Shown: piece by piece, positions 17,920 through 25,279 of the stretch | How the letters are laid out: the number at the start of each line of letters is the position of its first letter | Numbering within the stretch: the first letter of the stretch is position 1 | Assembly: GCA_042408925.1 (NCBI GenBank) | Contig: JBHOQO010000041.1 | Location: 1-39,280 of the forward strand | Length of the DNA: 39,280 nt | Direction of reading: 5' to 3' | From: BPIH01 sp042408925 | GTDB taxonomy: Bacteria; Chloroflexota; Limnocylindria; Limnocylindrales; CSP1-4 | Position numbers and translations under genes: made by a program | The notes under the pieces: model-generated | What the model was told of the DNA's origin: nothing | Databases searched by the model: none | What the model saw: the letters and a program-made list of their open reading frames with translations, nothing else

Positions 17920-18635
17920 CCGGTCGGGATCCGGGGCCCTTCGAGCCCGACGAGCTCTTCGGCGACGACGTCCAGCTCGACGAGCGGGAGCGGGCGGCGA
18001 TCGAGCGGATGGCGAAGGCGCTCGACGGTCTCCGACGCGACGACCCGGAGCCCGGGCGGGACCTCCCGGACCGCGTCATGGCGGCGATCGCCGACGAGCC
18101 CGGGCCCGCCCCGCTCCTGGCGGTTCTCGTCGCCCTCCGACAGGGGCGACCGCGCTCGGTCCTCGCCGCCCTCGGCGATGCCCGGCGGACGCTCGTCGGG
18201 GCGGGTCGACCCCTCGTCGTCCGAGCGCAGGCGGCCGCGGTCCTCGTGGCGGCGCTCGTCGTCGCCGGAGCGGTCGGCGGCGGGGCGGCCGTCGGGGCCG
18301 TGCAGCTCTTCGAACTCGCCGGCCCGCCGGCGGTCTCGCCGGCACCGAGTCCGTCGTCCGTCATCGTTTCGCCGGAGCCGAGCCCGACCCCCCAGGCGAC
18401 CGGGACGCCGGAACCCACCGAGACGCCCGAGGCGACCGAGACGCCCGAGCCGTCGAGAACGCCCGAGGCGACCGAAACGCCCCAGTCCTCGCCTGCGCCG
18501 ACGCCGACGAAGGCGCCGGCGCCGACGAAGACGCCGGAACCGACCAAGACCCCCGAACCGACGAAGACGCCGAAGCCGACGCCGACCGGCACGCCGGAGC
18601 CGACGGGGACCCCCGAGCCGAGCGACCATGACTAA
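17916..18635 (+). CDS. Anti-sigma-like membrane protein with Thr-Pro-Glu tail
   Basis: A 239-residue protein translated from GTG 17916, which overlaps the sigma stop. The first 100 residues are cytoplasmic and helical (DERERAAIERMAKALDGL, LPDRVMAAIADEPG), a place where an anti-sigma domain would sit, but the HxxxCxxC zinc motif of ZAS anti-sigma factors is missing. One membrane helix follows (about 104-128, VRAQAAAVLVAALVVAGAVG). The outside part is a tail of about 95 residues of Thr-Pro-Glu/Lys repeats (ETPEATETPEPS, then KTPEPTKTPEPT), ending SDHD. Function as the cognate anti-sigma factor is inferred from position, topology and coupling. The change from Glu-rich to Lys-rich repeats along the tail gives it an acidic and a basic half. 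Confidence 0.7.
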   Translation: MTGRDPGPFEPDELFGDDVQLDERERAAIERMAKALDGLRRDDPEPGRDLPDRVMAAIADEPGPAPLLAVLVALRQGRPRSVLAALGDARRTLVGAGRPLVVRAQAAAVLVAALVVAGAVGGGAAVGAVQLFELAGPPAVSPAPSPSSVIVSPEPSPTPQATGTPEPTETPEATETPEPSRTPEATETPQSSPAPTPTKAPAPTKTPEPTKTPEPTKTPKPTPTGTPEPTGTPEPSDHD

Positions 18636-18679
18636 GACTAAGCGGGCGGGCACGCGGCTCCATCCGGGCGATACCCGCG

Positions 18680-18709
18680 GGACCGGGCCCGGGTGAGGCC
18701 CGGCGGTCC
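18680..18709. terminator. GC-rich hairpin between convergent genes
   Basis: GGACCGGGCC (18680-18689) pairs with GGCCC (18697-18701) and GGTCC (18705-18709), with a 3-nt bulge and a 7-nt loop. It sits in the 82-bp gap between two converging genes, a good place for a bidirectional terminator, but there is no T-tract. Confidence 0.4.
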
Positions 18710-18717
18710 AGGAGCGT

Positions 18718-18915
18718 CTAGGAGCGGTCGGGGGACAGGCGCCTCGACGCGAGGCGGCCGCCGACGCCGCGGAGCGACGAGCGGACGGCGAGGAGGGCGA
18801 CCGCGAGGCCACCGCCGACGCCGACCCAGGTCGGCAGACCGACGGCAAACTCGAGCATCGCGCCGAGGTTCCAGCCCGCCAGCAGCCAGAGGGCGAGGAC
18901 GAGGATCGTGCGCAT
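18718..18915 (-). CDS. Small two-helix membrane protein
   Basis: A 65-residue frame from ATG 18915, extendable to 77 residues from ATG 18951. It contains two hydrophobic segments, ILVLALWLLAGWNLGAMLEF and LPTWVGVGGGLAVALLAV, followed by a basic tail (RSSLRGVGGRLASRRL) that should stay in the cytoplasm. I recognise no family. No clear ribosome binding site precedes either start. The segment composition, with a Trp/Asn-containing first helix and positive-inside tail, is what a real membrane protein would show, and neither other frame competes. It converges on the sigma operon and diverges from the ribokinase-fold gene. Confidence 0.55.
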   Translation of the reverse strand: MRTILVLALWLLAGWNLGAMLEFAVGLPTWVGVGGGLAVALLAVRSSLRGVGGRLASRRLSPDRS

Positions 18916-19102
18916 GGCGGGATCATCCGCCCCCCGGGGCCCGGCGACCATAGCCCGTTCGGCTCGCGGGCGGCGGGGATCTGTCCTACGGAGCCGTAAG
19001 CGACGAGAAGGGCGAAGCCGTCGTCGCTCCCTTCGCCGACCTCGGCCAGCGTCGAGCCGCCTGCTGCTTGCCGCGGCAGCGGCGGCGGCGTAGGCTCGGA
19101 GG

Positions 19103-19747
19103 ATGATCGTCGTCGTCGGTCAGCCCTTCGCCCGTTCCGTGCCGTCCGGCTGGGTCGCCGACGGGGCCGCGGTCCGCGTTGCGGCGGCCGCCGTCGAGGC
19201 CGGCGGCCGGGCCCAGCTCCTCGGACGGATCGGTGACGACCCGCCGGGCGATGCGGTCGTGCTCGACTGTGCCAACCGGGGGATCGGCCACGCCGCGCTC
19301 ATCCGCTCGGCGGGCCGACCCACGCCGCTCCTCGACCCATCCGACGGGTTGCCGCGGGCCGGCGAGCCCCTCGGCCTCGACGCCGGGGACGTCGAGCTCG
19401 GCCTCCGGTACTTCGTCGATCTGGCCGTCGTCGCCGTCGTCGACCCGCTCCCCGAGGCGGCCCTCGCCACGGCGGCCGAGGTGGCCGTCGCTCAGGATGC
19501 GGCGCTCGTCGTCGTCCTTGCCCGGGGCGAACCCGTGCCGACCTTCGGGGACGTCCGTCCGGTCTCGATCGTCCTCGAGGCTCCCGACCGCGAGGGGCGG
19601 GCGGCGTTCGATGTGCTCGTCGGGCGGCTGAGCGCCGCCCTCGAGCGGGGGGTCGCGCCGGAGGAGGCGTTCCGGGAGGCCGTCGCCGCCACCGGCTGGA
19701 CGCCCGCCGCTCGTTCGAAGCGGGCGTCGGCGGCCGCGCAACGCTGA
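19103..19747 (+). CDS. Ribokinase-fold (PfkB-like) protein without the ATP-site motif
   Basis: A 214-residue protein. It opens like a PfkB sugar kinase: MIVVVGQPFARSVPSGWVADGAAVRVAAAAVEAGGRAQLLGRIGDDPPGDAVV, with the G-AAVNVAAA-like helix and the GRIGDDPPGD turn. The middle continues with strand-helix units (LAVVAVVDPLPEAAL, AALVVVLARGE). The family usually has about 300 residues and ends with a GAGD motif carrying the catalytic base; this protein ends before it and shows no GAGD. It may be a pseudo-kinase or a nucleotide/sugar-binding regulator. TAGGCT lies six bases before ATG, and CGGAGG fills that space, so either a leaderless or a short-leader start is possible. No frameshift is seen; the C-terminus simply ends in Ala/Arg residues. 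Confidence 0.6.
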   Translation: MIVVVGQPFARSVPSGWVADGAAVRVAAAAVEAGGRAQLLGRIGDDPPGDAVVLDCANRGIGHAALIRSAGRPTPLLDPSDGLPRAGEPLGLDAGDVELGLRYFVDLAVVAVVDPLPEAALATAAEVAVAQDAALVVVLARGEPVPTFGDVRPVSIVLEAPDREGRAAFDVLVGRLSAALERGVAPEEAFREAVAATGWTPAARSKRASAAAQR

Positions 19748-19814
19748 GGGCGCTCGATCCCGCCCGGCTGGGCCGGCCGCGGCGGTCGGACCCGCGCCGC
19801 CCCTCGACGATCCG

Positions 19815-19820
19815 TATCAT
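19815..19820 (+). promoter_or_regulatory. Putative -10 box before the RnfD-like gene
   Basis: TATCAT, four of six matches to consensus, would start transcription near 19827, at the beginning of the CGGT microsatellite. Confidence 0.4.
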
Positions 19821-19823
19821 TCG

Positions 19824-19855
19824 CGGTCGGTCGGTCGGTCGGTCGGTCGGTCGGT
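19824..19855. repeat. (CGGT)8 tetranucleotide microsatellite
   Basis: Eight perfect head-to-tail copies of CGGT (32 bp), followed by the broken unit CGTCGG. It lies about 40 bp before the ribosome binding site (GAGGAGGCGAG, 19876-19886) of the RnfD-like gene, in the probable 5' leader or at the transcription start. The array is not part of the frame of that gene, since no start codon lies upstream in its frame. Confidence 0.95.
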
Positions 19856-19896
19856 CGTCGGATCGACGACGCCAACGAGGAGGCGAGCGCAGCGAG

Positions 19897-21474
19897 GTGA
19901 CGGAGCGAACGCTGCAGATCGGGGCGACGGCGTACCCGCTCGTCCTGCCGAGCCTTCGCGATCCGCGGCTCCACGTCGCGGCGGTCATCATCAGCGTCCA
20001 CGTCCTCGGCCAGATCGGTCTCCACTTCCAGGTCAGCGTCCCGCAGATCCTCGCCGCGATCCTGACCTGCGCCGTCATCGAGGTCGCGATCACCTTCGCC
20101 AAGCACCGGGTCGTCGTCTGGCCGGCGAGCGCGATGCTGACCGGGAGCGGCGTCGCCCTCATCCTCCGCCTCGTCGGGACCCCGGCCGACGATCCCTGGC
20201 GCCTCGATGGCTGGCCCGTCTTCGCCGCGGTCGCCGGCTTCTCGCTCCTGACGAAGTACGTCATCCGGTACCGAGGCAGCCATCTCTTCAACCCGTCGAA
20301 CCTCGGCCTCGTCGTCGCCTTCCTCGTCCTCGGGAGCGCCACCATCGAGCCCCTCGACTTCTGGTGGGCGCCCCTCGGCCCCCCGATGCTCGCCGCCTAC
20401 GCGGTCATCCTCGTCGGCGGCGTCCTCATCACCCGGCGGCTCGGCCTCCTCGAACTGGCGGTGACGTTTTGGGCCGCCTTCGCCGTCGGACTCGGGATCC
20501 TCGCCGCGTCCGGGCATTGCATGACGGCCCGCTGGGCCTTCGCTCCGGTCTGCGGGGCCGACTTCTGGCGCGTCCTCGTCACCTCGCCCGAAGTCTTCGT
20601 CTTCCTCCTCTTCATGATCACCGACCCGCGGACCGTCCCCGCCGGGCGGGTCGCCAGGATCGTCTTCGGCCTCGCCGTCGCCGCCCTGGCGACGCTCCTC
20701 ATCGCGCCGCAGACGAACGAGTTCGGGGCGAAGGTCGGCCTGCTCGCTGCCCTCGTGCTCGTCTGCGCGGCGCGACCGCTCCTCGAGCGGGCCCTGCCCG
20801 CGACCCGGTCGGCCGACGACGACCTCCGACGGTTCGCGGGTCGCCTCTTCGGGGCCCGGGGCGTGGCCCGGCGAGTCGGAGCGGTCGTCGCCGGCGGCAC
20901 GGCCGCGCTCCTCTTCGCGGCGGCCGTCGTCGCCGCTGGAACGCCGGCCCGGGGACTCGGCCTCGTCGACGTCGAGGAGGTTCTGCGGGGCGTGCCGCGG
21001 ACCGTCGATCCGTCGACGTTGCCGCCGCTGACCGTCCGCCAGGAGGTCGCCGACTGGGACCACTCGCTCGCCGGCCCGGAGATGGCGGCGGTCGTCCGGA
21101 CCCTCGCCGAGAACCTCAACCTCGAGGCCCAGGCGTTGCTGCGCCGCGACCCGACGATCCTCACCGCGGTCGACCACGGCGATCGGCTCGCCGAGATGGA
21201 GGCGCGGCTCCGGGACGCCGAGGCGAGCGGCCGGACGACGATCGAGCGGTATCGATTCGAGGCCCTCGAGGTCTCGCTCCTCGTCCCCTTCGGCGTCCAG
21301 ACCGGCCTGAGCCTCGGCTTCACGGGGACCGGGACCGTGACGGAGGAGACGTACGATGCGCAGGGGAACCTCCTCGAGCAGCGATCGGAACCCTTCCATC
21401 TGACGTTCGCGATGCGGCGGGCCACGGGGGCGCGCTGGCTCCTCGTCGGCGTCCTGCCGGCGAGCGGTCGGTAG
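19897..21474 (+). CDS. RnfD/NqrB-like membrane protein with extra C-terminal domain
   Basis: A 525-residue protein from GTG 19897. The first 340 residues hold about nine to ten hydrophobic segments. SHLFNPSNLGLVVAFLVLG matches the NqrB/RnfD/RnfE signature around the covalent flavin-site loop, and FMITDPRTVPAGRVARIVFG matches the second conserved loop of RnfD. No other Rnf or Nqr subunit is encoded nearby, so this resembles the stand-alone RnfD-like proteins found in enediyne clusters (UnbU) and elsewhere. After a last helix (about 335-355) comes a soluble part of roughly 170 residues, with helices (LAENLNLEAQALL) and strands (LGFTGTGTVTEETYDAQGNL), probably outside. It likely forms a unit with the AhpD-like gene 38 bp downstream. 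A redox role is inferred. Confidence 0.75.
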   Translation: MTERTLQIGATAYPLVLPSLRDPRLHVAAVIISVHVLGQIGLHFQVSVPQILAAILTCAVIEVAITFAKHRVVVWPASAMLTGSGVALILRLVGTPADDPWRLDGWPVFAAVAGFSLLTKYVIRYRGSHLFNPSNLGLVVAFLVLGSATIEPLDFWWAPLGPPMLAAYAVILVGGVLITRRLGLLELAVTFWAAFAVGLGILAASGHCMTARWAFAPVCGADFWRVLVTSPEVFVFLLFMITDPRTVPAGRVARIVFGLAVAALATLLIAPQTNEFGAKVGLLAALVLVCAARPLLERALPATRSADDDLRRFAGRLFGARGVARRVGAVVAGGTAALLFAAAVVAAGTPARGLGLVDVEEVLRGVPRTVDPSTLPPLTVRQEVADWDHSLAGPEMAAVVRTLAENLNLEAQALLRRDPTILTAVDHGDRLAEMEARLRDAEASGRTTIERYRFEALEVSLLVPFGVQTGLSLGFTGTGTVTEETYDAQGNLLEQRSEPFHLTFAMRRATGARWLLVGVLPASGR

Positions 21475-21512
21475 CCCGCCAGTGACGAGGTACGGAGGAA
21501 AGGAGCAGGACG

Positions 21513-22127
21513 ATGACACGTGACGAGGAGCGGCTCGCCCGAGCCCAAGAAGCCCCGATCGTCGACGGGCTCCCGGAGCTCCCGGGGATCGTCGCGGTCA
21601 TGGCCCTCACGCCGACCCTCGGGTACCACCTCCGGGGCCTCGCCGACGTCCTCCTCGTCGACGACTACCCGGGGGCGACGATCGGCCGAGCCGAGCGGGA
21701 GATGCTGGCAGCCGCTGTCTCGGCGACAAACGACTGCTTCTTCTGTATGGATTCCCACGCCGCCCACGCGATCGCCGTTCTCGAGCGCAGCGGCGCCGCC
21801 GAGCGCGCGCCGGCCGTCGAGGCGATCACCGCCGGTGCCTTCGAGGAGCTCGATGGCAAGCTCCGGGCCCTGGCTCGGATCGCCTGCACCGTCGCCGCCG
21901 ACGCCCGACGGCTGACGGCCGAGGACGTGGCGGCCGCCCGGGCGGCCGGGGCGAGCGACGGCGACGTCCAGCTGGCGATCCTCATCGCCGCCGGGTTCTC
22001 GATGTACAACCGTCTCGTCGACGGGTTCCGGGCCCGGACCCCCGCCGACACCGACGTCTATCGTGCCCGCGCTGCGGAGATCGCCGCCCAAGGGTACGCC
22101 GCGCCGTCGAAGCTCCGGCGCGGCTAG
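21513..22127 (+). CDS. AhpD/carboxymuconolactone-decarboxylase-like peroxidase-type protein
   Basis: A 204-residue all-helical protein of the AhpD-like superfamily. The redox motif CxxCxxxH is Cys75-Phe-Phe-Cys78-Met-Asp-Ser-His82 in ATNDCFFCMDSHAAHA, the active-site pattern of AhpD and of alkylhydroperoxidase-related uncharacterised proteins. Before it lies LGYHLRGLADVLLVDDYPGATIGRAEREMLAAAVS, typical of that group. It should reduce peroxides or act as a thiol-disulfide relay, not as a true decarboxylase. GGAGGAAAGGAG precedes ATG 21513. It follows the RnfD-like gene by 38 bp and overlaps the convergent sensor kinase gene by four bases, the two stops sharing CTAG. Confidence 0.88.
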   Translation: MTRDEERLARAQEAPIVDGLPELPGIVAVMALTPTLGYHLRGLADVLLVDDYPGATIGRAEREMLAAAVSATNDCFFCMDSHAAHAIAVLERSGAAERAPAVEAITAGAFEELDGKLRALARIACTVAADARRLTAEDVAAARAAGASDGDVQLAILIAAGFSMYNRLVDGFRARTPADTDVYRARAAEIAAQGYAAPSKLRRG

Positions 22128-23971
22128 GAGCCCGGTCGGGAGCCGGACGCCGGGCTGTCGCCGCCGGCTCCGAGCGCACTGCGAACCGCCGCTCGGAGCT
22201 GATCGGGGCCGAAGGGCTTGGGAAGGAACGGCGTCGCCGCCCCGATGTCGCCGAACCCGGAGTCGGGCGCGGCGTAGCCGGACATCAGGACGATCGGGAC
22301 GTTCGGCCAGCGGGCTCGGAAGCGGGCTGCCAGCTCGGAGCCGGCGACGCCGGGGAGGACGACGTCGCTCAGGACGAGATCGGGCGGCGTCTCGAGCGAG
22401 GCTGCGAGTGCCTCGGCCGCGGTTCCGTCGGGGGCGTCGAGGACGACGTAGCCGTCCCGTTCGAGGATCCGGCGCACGAGGGCCCGCACCGGCGCCTCGT
22501 CCTCGACGACGAGGACCGTGCCGCCCCGGCGTTCCGTGCCGCTCGCCTCGGACCGCGGGGGCGCCGCGTCGGGCGGGTCGATCCGCGGCAGCGTGATCGT
22601 GAACGTCGTCCCGACCCCCGGCGCCGTGTCGAGGAAGATCTCGCCGCCGCTCTGGCGGACGATCCCGTAGACGGTCGCCAGGCCGAGGCCCGTCCCGGCA
22701 CCGGCCGGCTTCGTCGTAAAGAACGGCTCGAAGACCCGGGCCGCCACCTCCGGCGGCATCCCGACCCCGGTGTCGCGGACCGTCAGGACGACCGTGTCGC
22801 GCTCGAGTGGGTCGGGCTTGGGGTCGAGGACCGACCCCGCCGCCGCGACGGCGACCTCGATCGTCAGGCGACCGCCGTCCAGCATCGCGTCGCGGGCGTT
22901 TACGGCGAGGTTGAGGACGACCTGCTCGAGCTGGCTCGGGTCGGCCTCGACCCAGGCCCCGTCGGTCGGGGCGCCGACGTCGAGCTCGATCCGCTCGCCG
23001 AGGAGTCGGCGGAGCATCGGGGCGAGGGCCTCGACGACGGCGGCGACGTCGACGGGGCGGGGTTCGAGCACCTGGCGCCGACTGACCGCGAGGAGCTGGC
23101 GGGTGAGGCCACTCGCCCGCTCCACGGCCGCCCGGATCTCCGCCGCCTCGGCGGCGATCGACGACCCGGCCGGCGCCTCCGCGGCGACGAGGTCGGCGTG
23201 ACCGCCGATGACGGTCAGGAGGTTGTTGAAGTCGTGGGCGAGGCCTCCGGCGAGCTGGCCGATCGCCTCCATCCGCTCGACCCGCTGGAGGTGCGCCGCG
23301 AGGCGGAGCTGCTCGGTCCGGTCCTCGCCGATGGCGGTCAGGCCGATGATCGCCCCGTTCCCGTCACGGAGGGCGGCGCAGTGCCAGGCGATCCGGTGGG
23401 GACCGTCGGCGCCGAGGAGGTCGCCCTCGCTCCGACCCGCCGGGACCTCACCCGCCATGATCTGCTCGAAGAGGGTCCGCTGGGTCTGGCGGGTCGCTTC
23501 CGGGATCGCCGTCGCGAACCAATCGCGGCCCTCGAGCTCCTCGCGCCGGTGCCCGAGGAGGCGGGCCAGGTAGGCGTTGGCGAAGGCGATCCGGCCCCGC
23601 CGATCGAGGATGAGGGCGCAGAGGTCGACGGCCTCGAGGAGGGTCCGGAGCCGCCGCTCGGAGGCACGGAGCGCCCGCTGGACCCGGAGCTCGCGATCGA
23701 GGTCGCGCCGGACGAGGACGAAGAGGAGGAGGCCGGTCAGCCCCACGTAGCCCCAGCCCTTGACGGTGGCGACGAGGCTCCTGGTCGCCGGGTCGACGAT
23801 GAGGAGGTCGACGGCGCGGTCGCTCAGGAGGATCCAGGCGAAGCCGAGGACGACGTAGAGGAGCGCGATCCGCAGCGCGCGTCGGACGGCGAGATCGGCG
23901 AAGCGCCGCGGGATCGCGGTGGCGGCGCGCGCCTTGCCCTCCGGGTCGGGCGGGCGCGGGACGGCGGCCAT
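22124..23971 (-). CDS. Hybrid sensor histidine kinase (2 TM, PAS, HisKA, HATPase, receiver)
   Basis: A 615-residue hybrid kinase. Two hydrophobic segments (about 33-50 and 70-87) frame a short external loop, so signal sensing is probably not extracellular. A PAS domain covers about 107-225. The phosphorylated histidine is His246 in GLAHDFNNLL, the H-box type of HWE-less PAS kinases. The N box is NLAVNARDAM (about 354-363), with DTGVGM and GTGLGLATVYGIV for the ATP lid. A C-terminal receiver has acidic residues at VVEDE and the phosphoacceptor Asp536 in LVLSDVVLPG, Lys585 in LPKPF. No output domain follows, so signal must pass to another regulator. TACTAT ten bases before the ATG suggests a very short leader. 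No partner response regulator is nearby. Confidence 0.93.
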   Translation of the reverse strand: MAAVPRPPDPEGKARAATAIPRRFADLAVRRALRIALLYVVLGFAWILLSDRAVDLLIVDPATRSLVATVKGWGYVGLTGLLLFVLVRRDLDRELRVQRALRASERRLRTLLEAVDLCALILDRRGRIAFANAYLARLLGHRREELEGRDWFATAIPEATRQTQRTLFEQIMAGEVPAGRSEGDLLGADGPHRIAWHCAALRDGNGAIIGLTAIGEDRTEQLRLAAHLQRVERMEAIGQLAGGLAHDFNNLLTVIGGHADLVAAEAPAGSSIAAEAAEIRAAVERASGLTRQLLAVSRRQVLEPRPVDVAAVVEALAPMLRRLLGERIELDVGAPTDGAWVEADPSQLEQVVLNLAVNARDAMLDGGRLTIEVAVAAAGSVLDPKPDPLERDTVVLTVRDTGVGMPPEVAARVFEPFFTTKPAGAGTGLGLATVYGIVRQSGGEIFLDTAPGVGTTFTITLPRIDPPDAAPPRSEASGTERRGGTVLVVEDEAPVRALVRRILERDGYVVLDAPDGTAAEALAASLETPPDLVLSDVVLPGVAGSELAARFRARWPNVPIVLMSGYAAPDSGFGDIGAATPFLPKPFGPDQLRAAVRSALGAGGDSPASGSRPGS

Positions 23972-24081
23972 GGGGCGAAGGATAGTAGAGTCAAGGGGAT
24001 GGATACCCAGCCCCCTCCGAACGGCAGCGGGCCGAGGGTGGACGCCCGGAGGGCCGGGCGGCCCCGACGTCTCGGTCCGCG

Positions 24082-25263
24082 ATGGTGACCGCCAACCCCC
24101 TACCCGACGGGCCGCTCTCGCTCGAGGCCGCCCGGGCGCTCCTGGACCGCGCCGCCGAGCTCCTCGACGCCGGCGAGTTCGAGGCGGCGGCCGTCGTCTA
24201 CCGGCGGCTCGTCGGACACGCCGACGTCGCTGTCACGGCGGCGGCGTTGCTCGGCCTCGGCGAAGCCCTCTACCGGCTCGACGAGGACGATGCCGCGCTC
24301 GCCGCGTGGGAGGACGTCCTGCGGCTCCCCGAAACGCCGTCGACGTACCACGCCTGGCGCCAGGTCGCGGCGGCCAGGGTCCGGAGCGGCGACCTCCGGG
24401 GCGCCCTCGCCGCCTACCGGGAGGCCGAGCGCCGGGCGCCGCCCGCGGACCGGGCCGAGATCGCGAGCCGGCTCGGCTGGTTGACGAAGGAGATCGGCGA
24501 CGCCCGGGCGAGCCGGCGCTACTTCGCCCGGGCCCGCGGCGAGGGGCTCGTCCCGGCGACGCTCCTTTTCGTCGCGGCTACGGTCGTCGTCTCGATCACC
24601 GCCTGGGCCTCGCTCGGGACCCGGGTCGACCTCTACCCGATCCTCGAGCTCGACAAACCGGCCGTCGTGCAGGGCGAATGGTGGCGCCTCTGGACGGTGA
24701 CCCTCGTCCACGCGCCGCCGCCCTTCGGCTACCTCCACCTCGGCTTCAACATGTACGCCCTCTATCTCGCCGGATCGCTCGTCGAGCAGCTGTACGGCTC
24801 CCGCCTCTTCGCCCTCCTCTACCTGCTCGGCGCCGCCTCGGGCTCGGTGGCGAGCGTCCTGTTCGGCGGCGACCGGCCGTCCGTGGGGGCGTCGGGAGCG
24901 ATCTTCGCCCTCTTCGGGGTCCTCCTTGCCGTGGCGCGGGTTCACCATCCCCTCGTCGATCGGCGGGCGCGGGCGCTCCTCGCCCAGCTGGGGCCGATCG
25001 TCGCCTTCAACCTCGTCTTCGGCTTCCTCAACGCCGGGGCGATCGACAACGCGGCCCACCTCGGGGGGCTCATCGGCGGGGTCTGGCTCGGCTACCTCCT
25101 CGTCCCGGGTCGCGTCCCGACCCTCCGGACGGCGTGGCAGCAGCCGGGCGGGGCCGCCTCGGCGCGTCCGGGCGAGACCGTCCTCCGCTGGCTCGGCGTC
25201 GTCGCCTTCGTCGGCCTCCTCGTCGCCGGCCTCCTCCTCGCCGGCGGTCCGCGGCTCGGCTGA
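24082..25263 (+). CDS. Rhomboid intramembrane serine protease with N-terminal TPR-like domain
   Basis: A 393-residue protein. The first 155 residues are helical TPR-like repeats (AAELLDAGEFEAAAVVYRRL, ALLGLGEALYRLDEDDAALAAWEDVL, RSGDLRGALAAYREAERRAP). Seven hydrophobic segments follow. The rhomboid dyad is Ser271 in GASGAIFALFG and His326 in NAAHLGGLIGG; HLGFNMYALY is the helix-2 HxxxN motif. It cleaves membrane-anchored proteins within the bilayer. Most bacterial rhomboids with TPRs carry them at the C-terminus, so the order is less usual. The domain may select substrates. Start ATG 24082 lacks a clear ribosome binding site. It is first in a run of five co-directional genes. Confidence 0.93.
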   Translation: MVTANPLPDGPLSLEAARALLDRAAELLDAGEFEAAAVVYRRLVGHADVAVTAAALLGLGEALYRLDEDDAALAAWEDVLRLPETPSTYHAWRQVAAARVRSGDLRGALAAYREAERRAPPADRAEIASRLGWLTKEIGDARASRRYFARARGEGLVPATLLFVAATVVVSITAWASLGTRVDLYPILELDKPAVVQGEWWRLWTVTLVHAPPPFGYLHLGFNMYALYLAGSLVEQLYGSRLFALLYLLGAASGSVASVLFGGDRPSVGASGAIFALFGVLLAVARVHHPLVDRRARALLAQLGPIVAFNLVFGFLNAGAIDNAAHLGGLIGGVWLGYLLVPGRVPTLRTAWQQPGGAASARPGETVLRWLGVVAFVGLLVAGLLLAGGPRLG

Positions 25264-25279
25264 CGGCCGGACGGGCGAG

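Noticed and set aside
19800..19900. Reading frames with TDRP or GRSV repeats through the CGGT array
   Set aside because: They only reflect the tetranucleotide repeat; no start codon in the frame of the RnfD-like gene lies upstream of GTG 19897.
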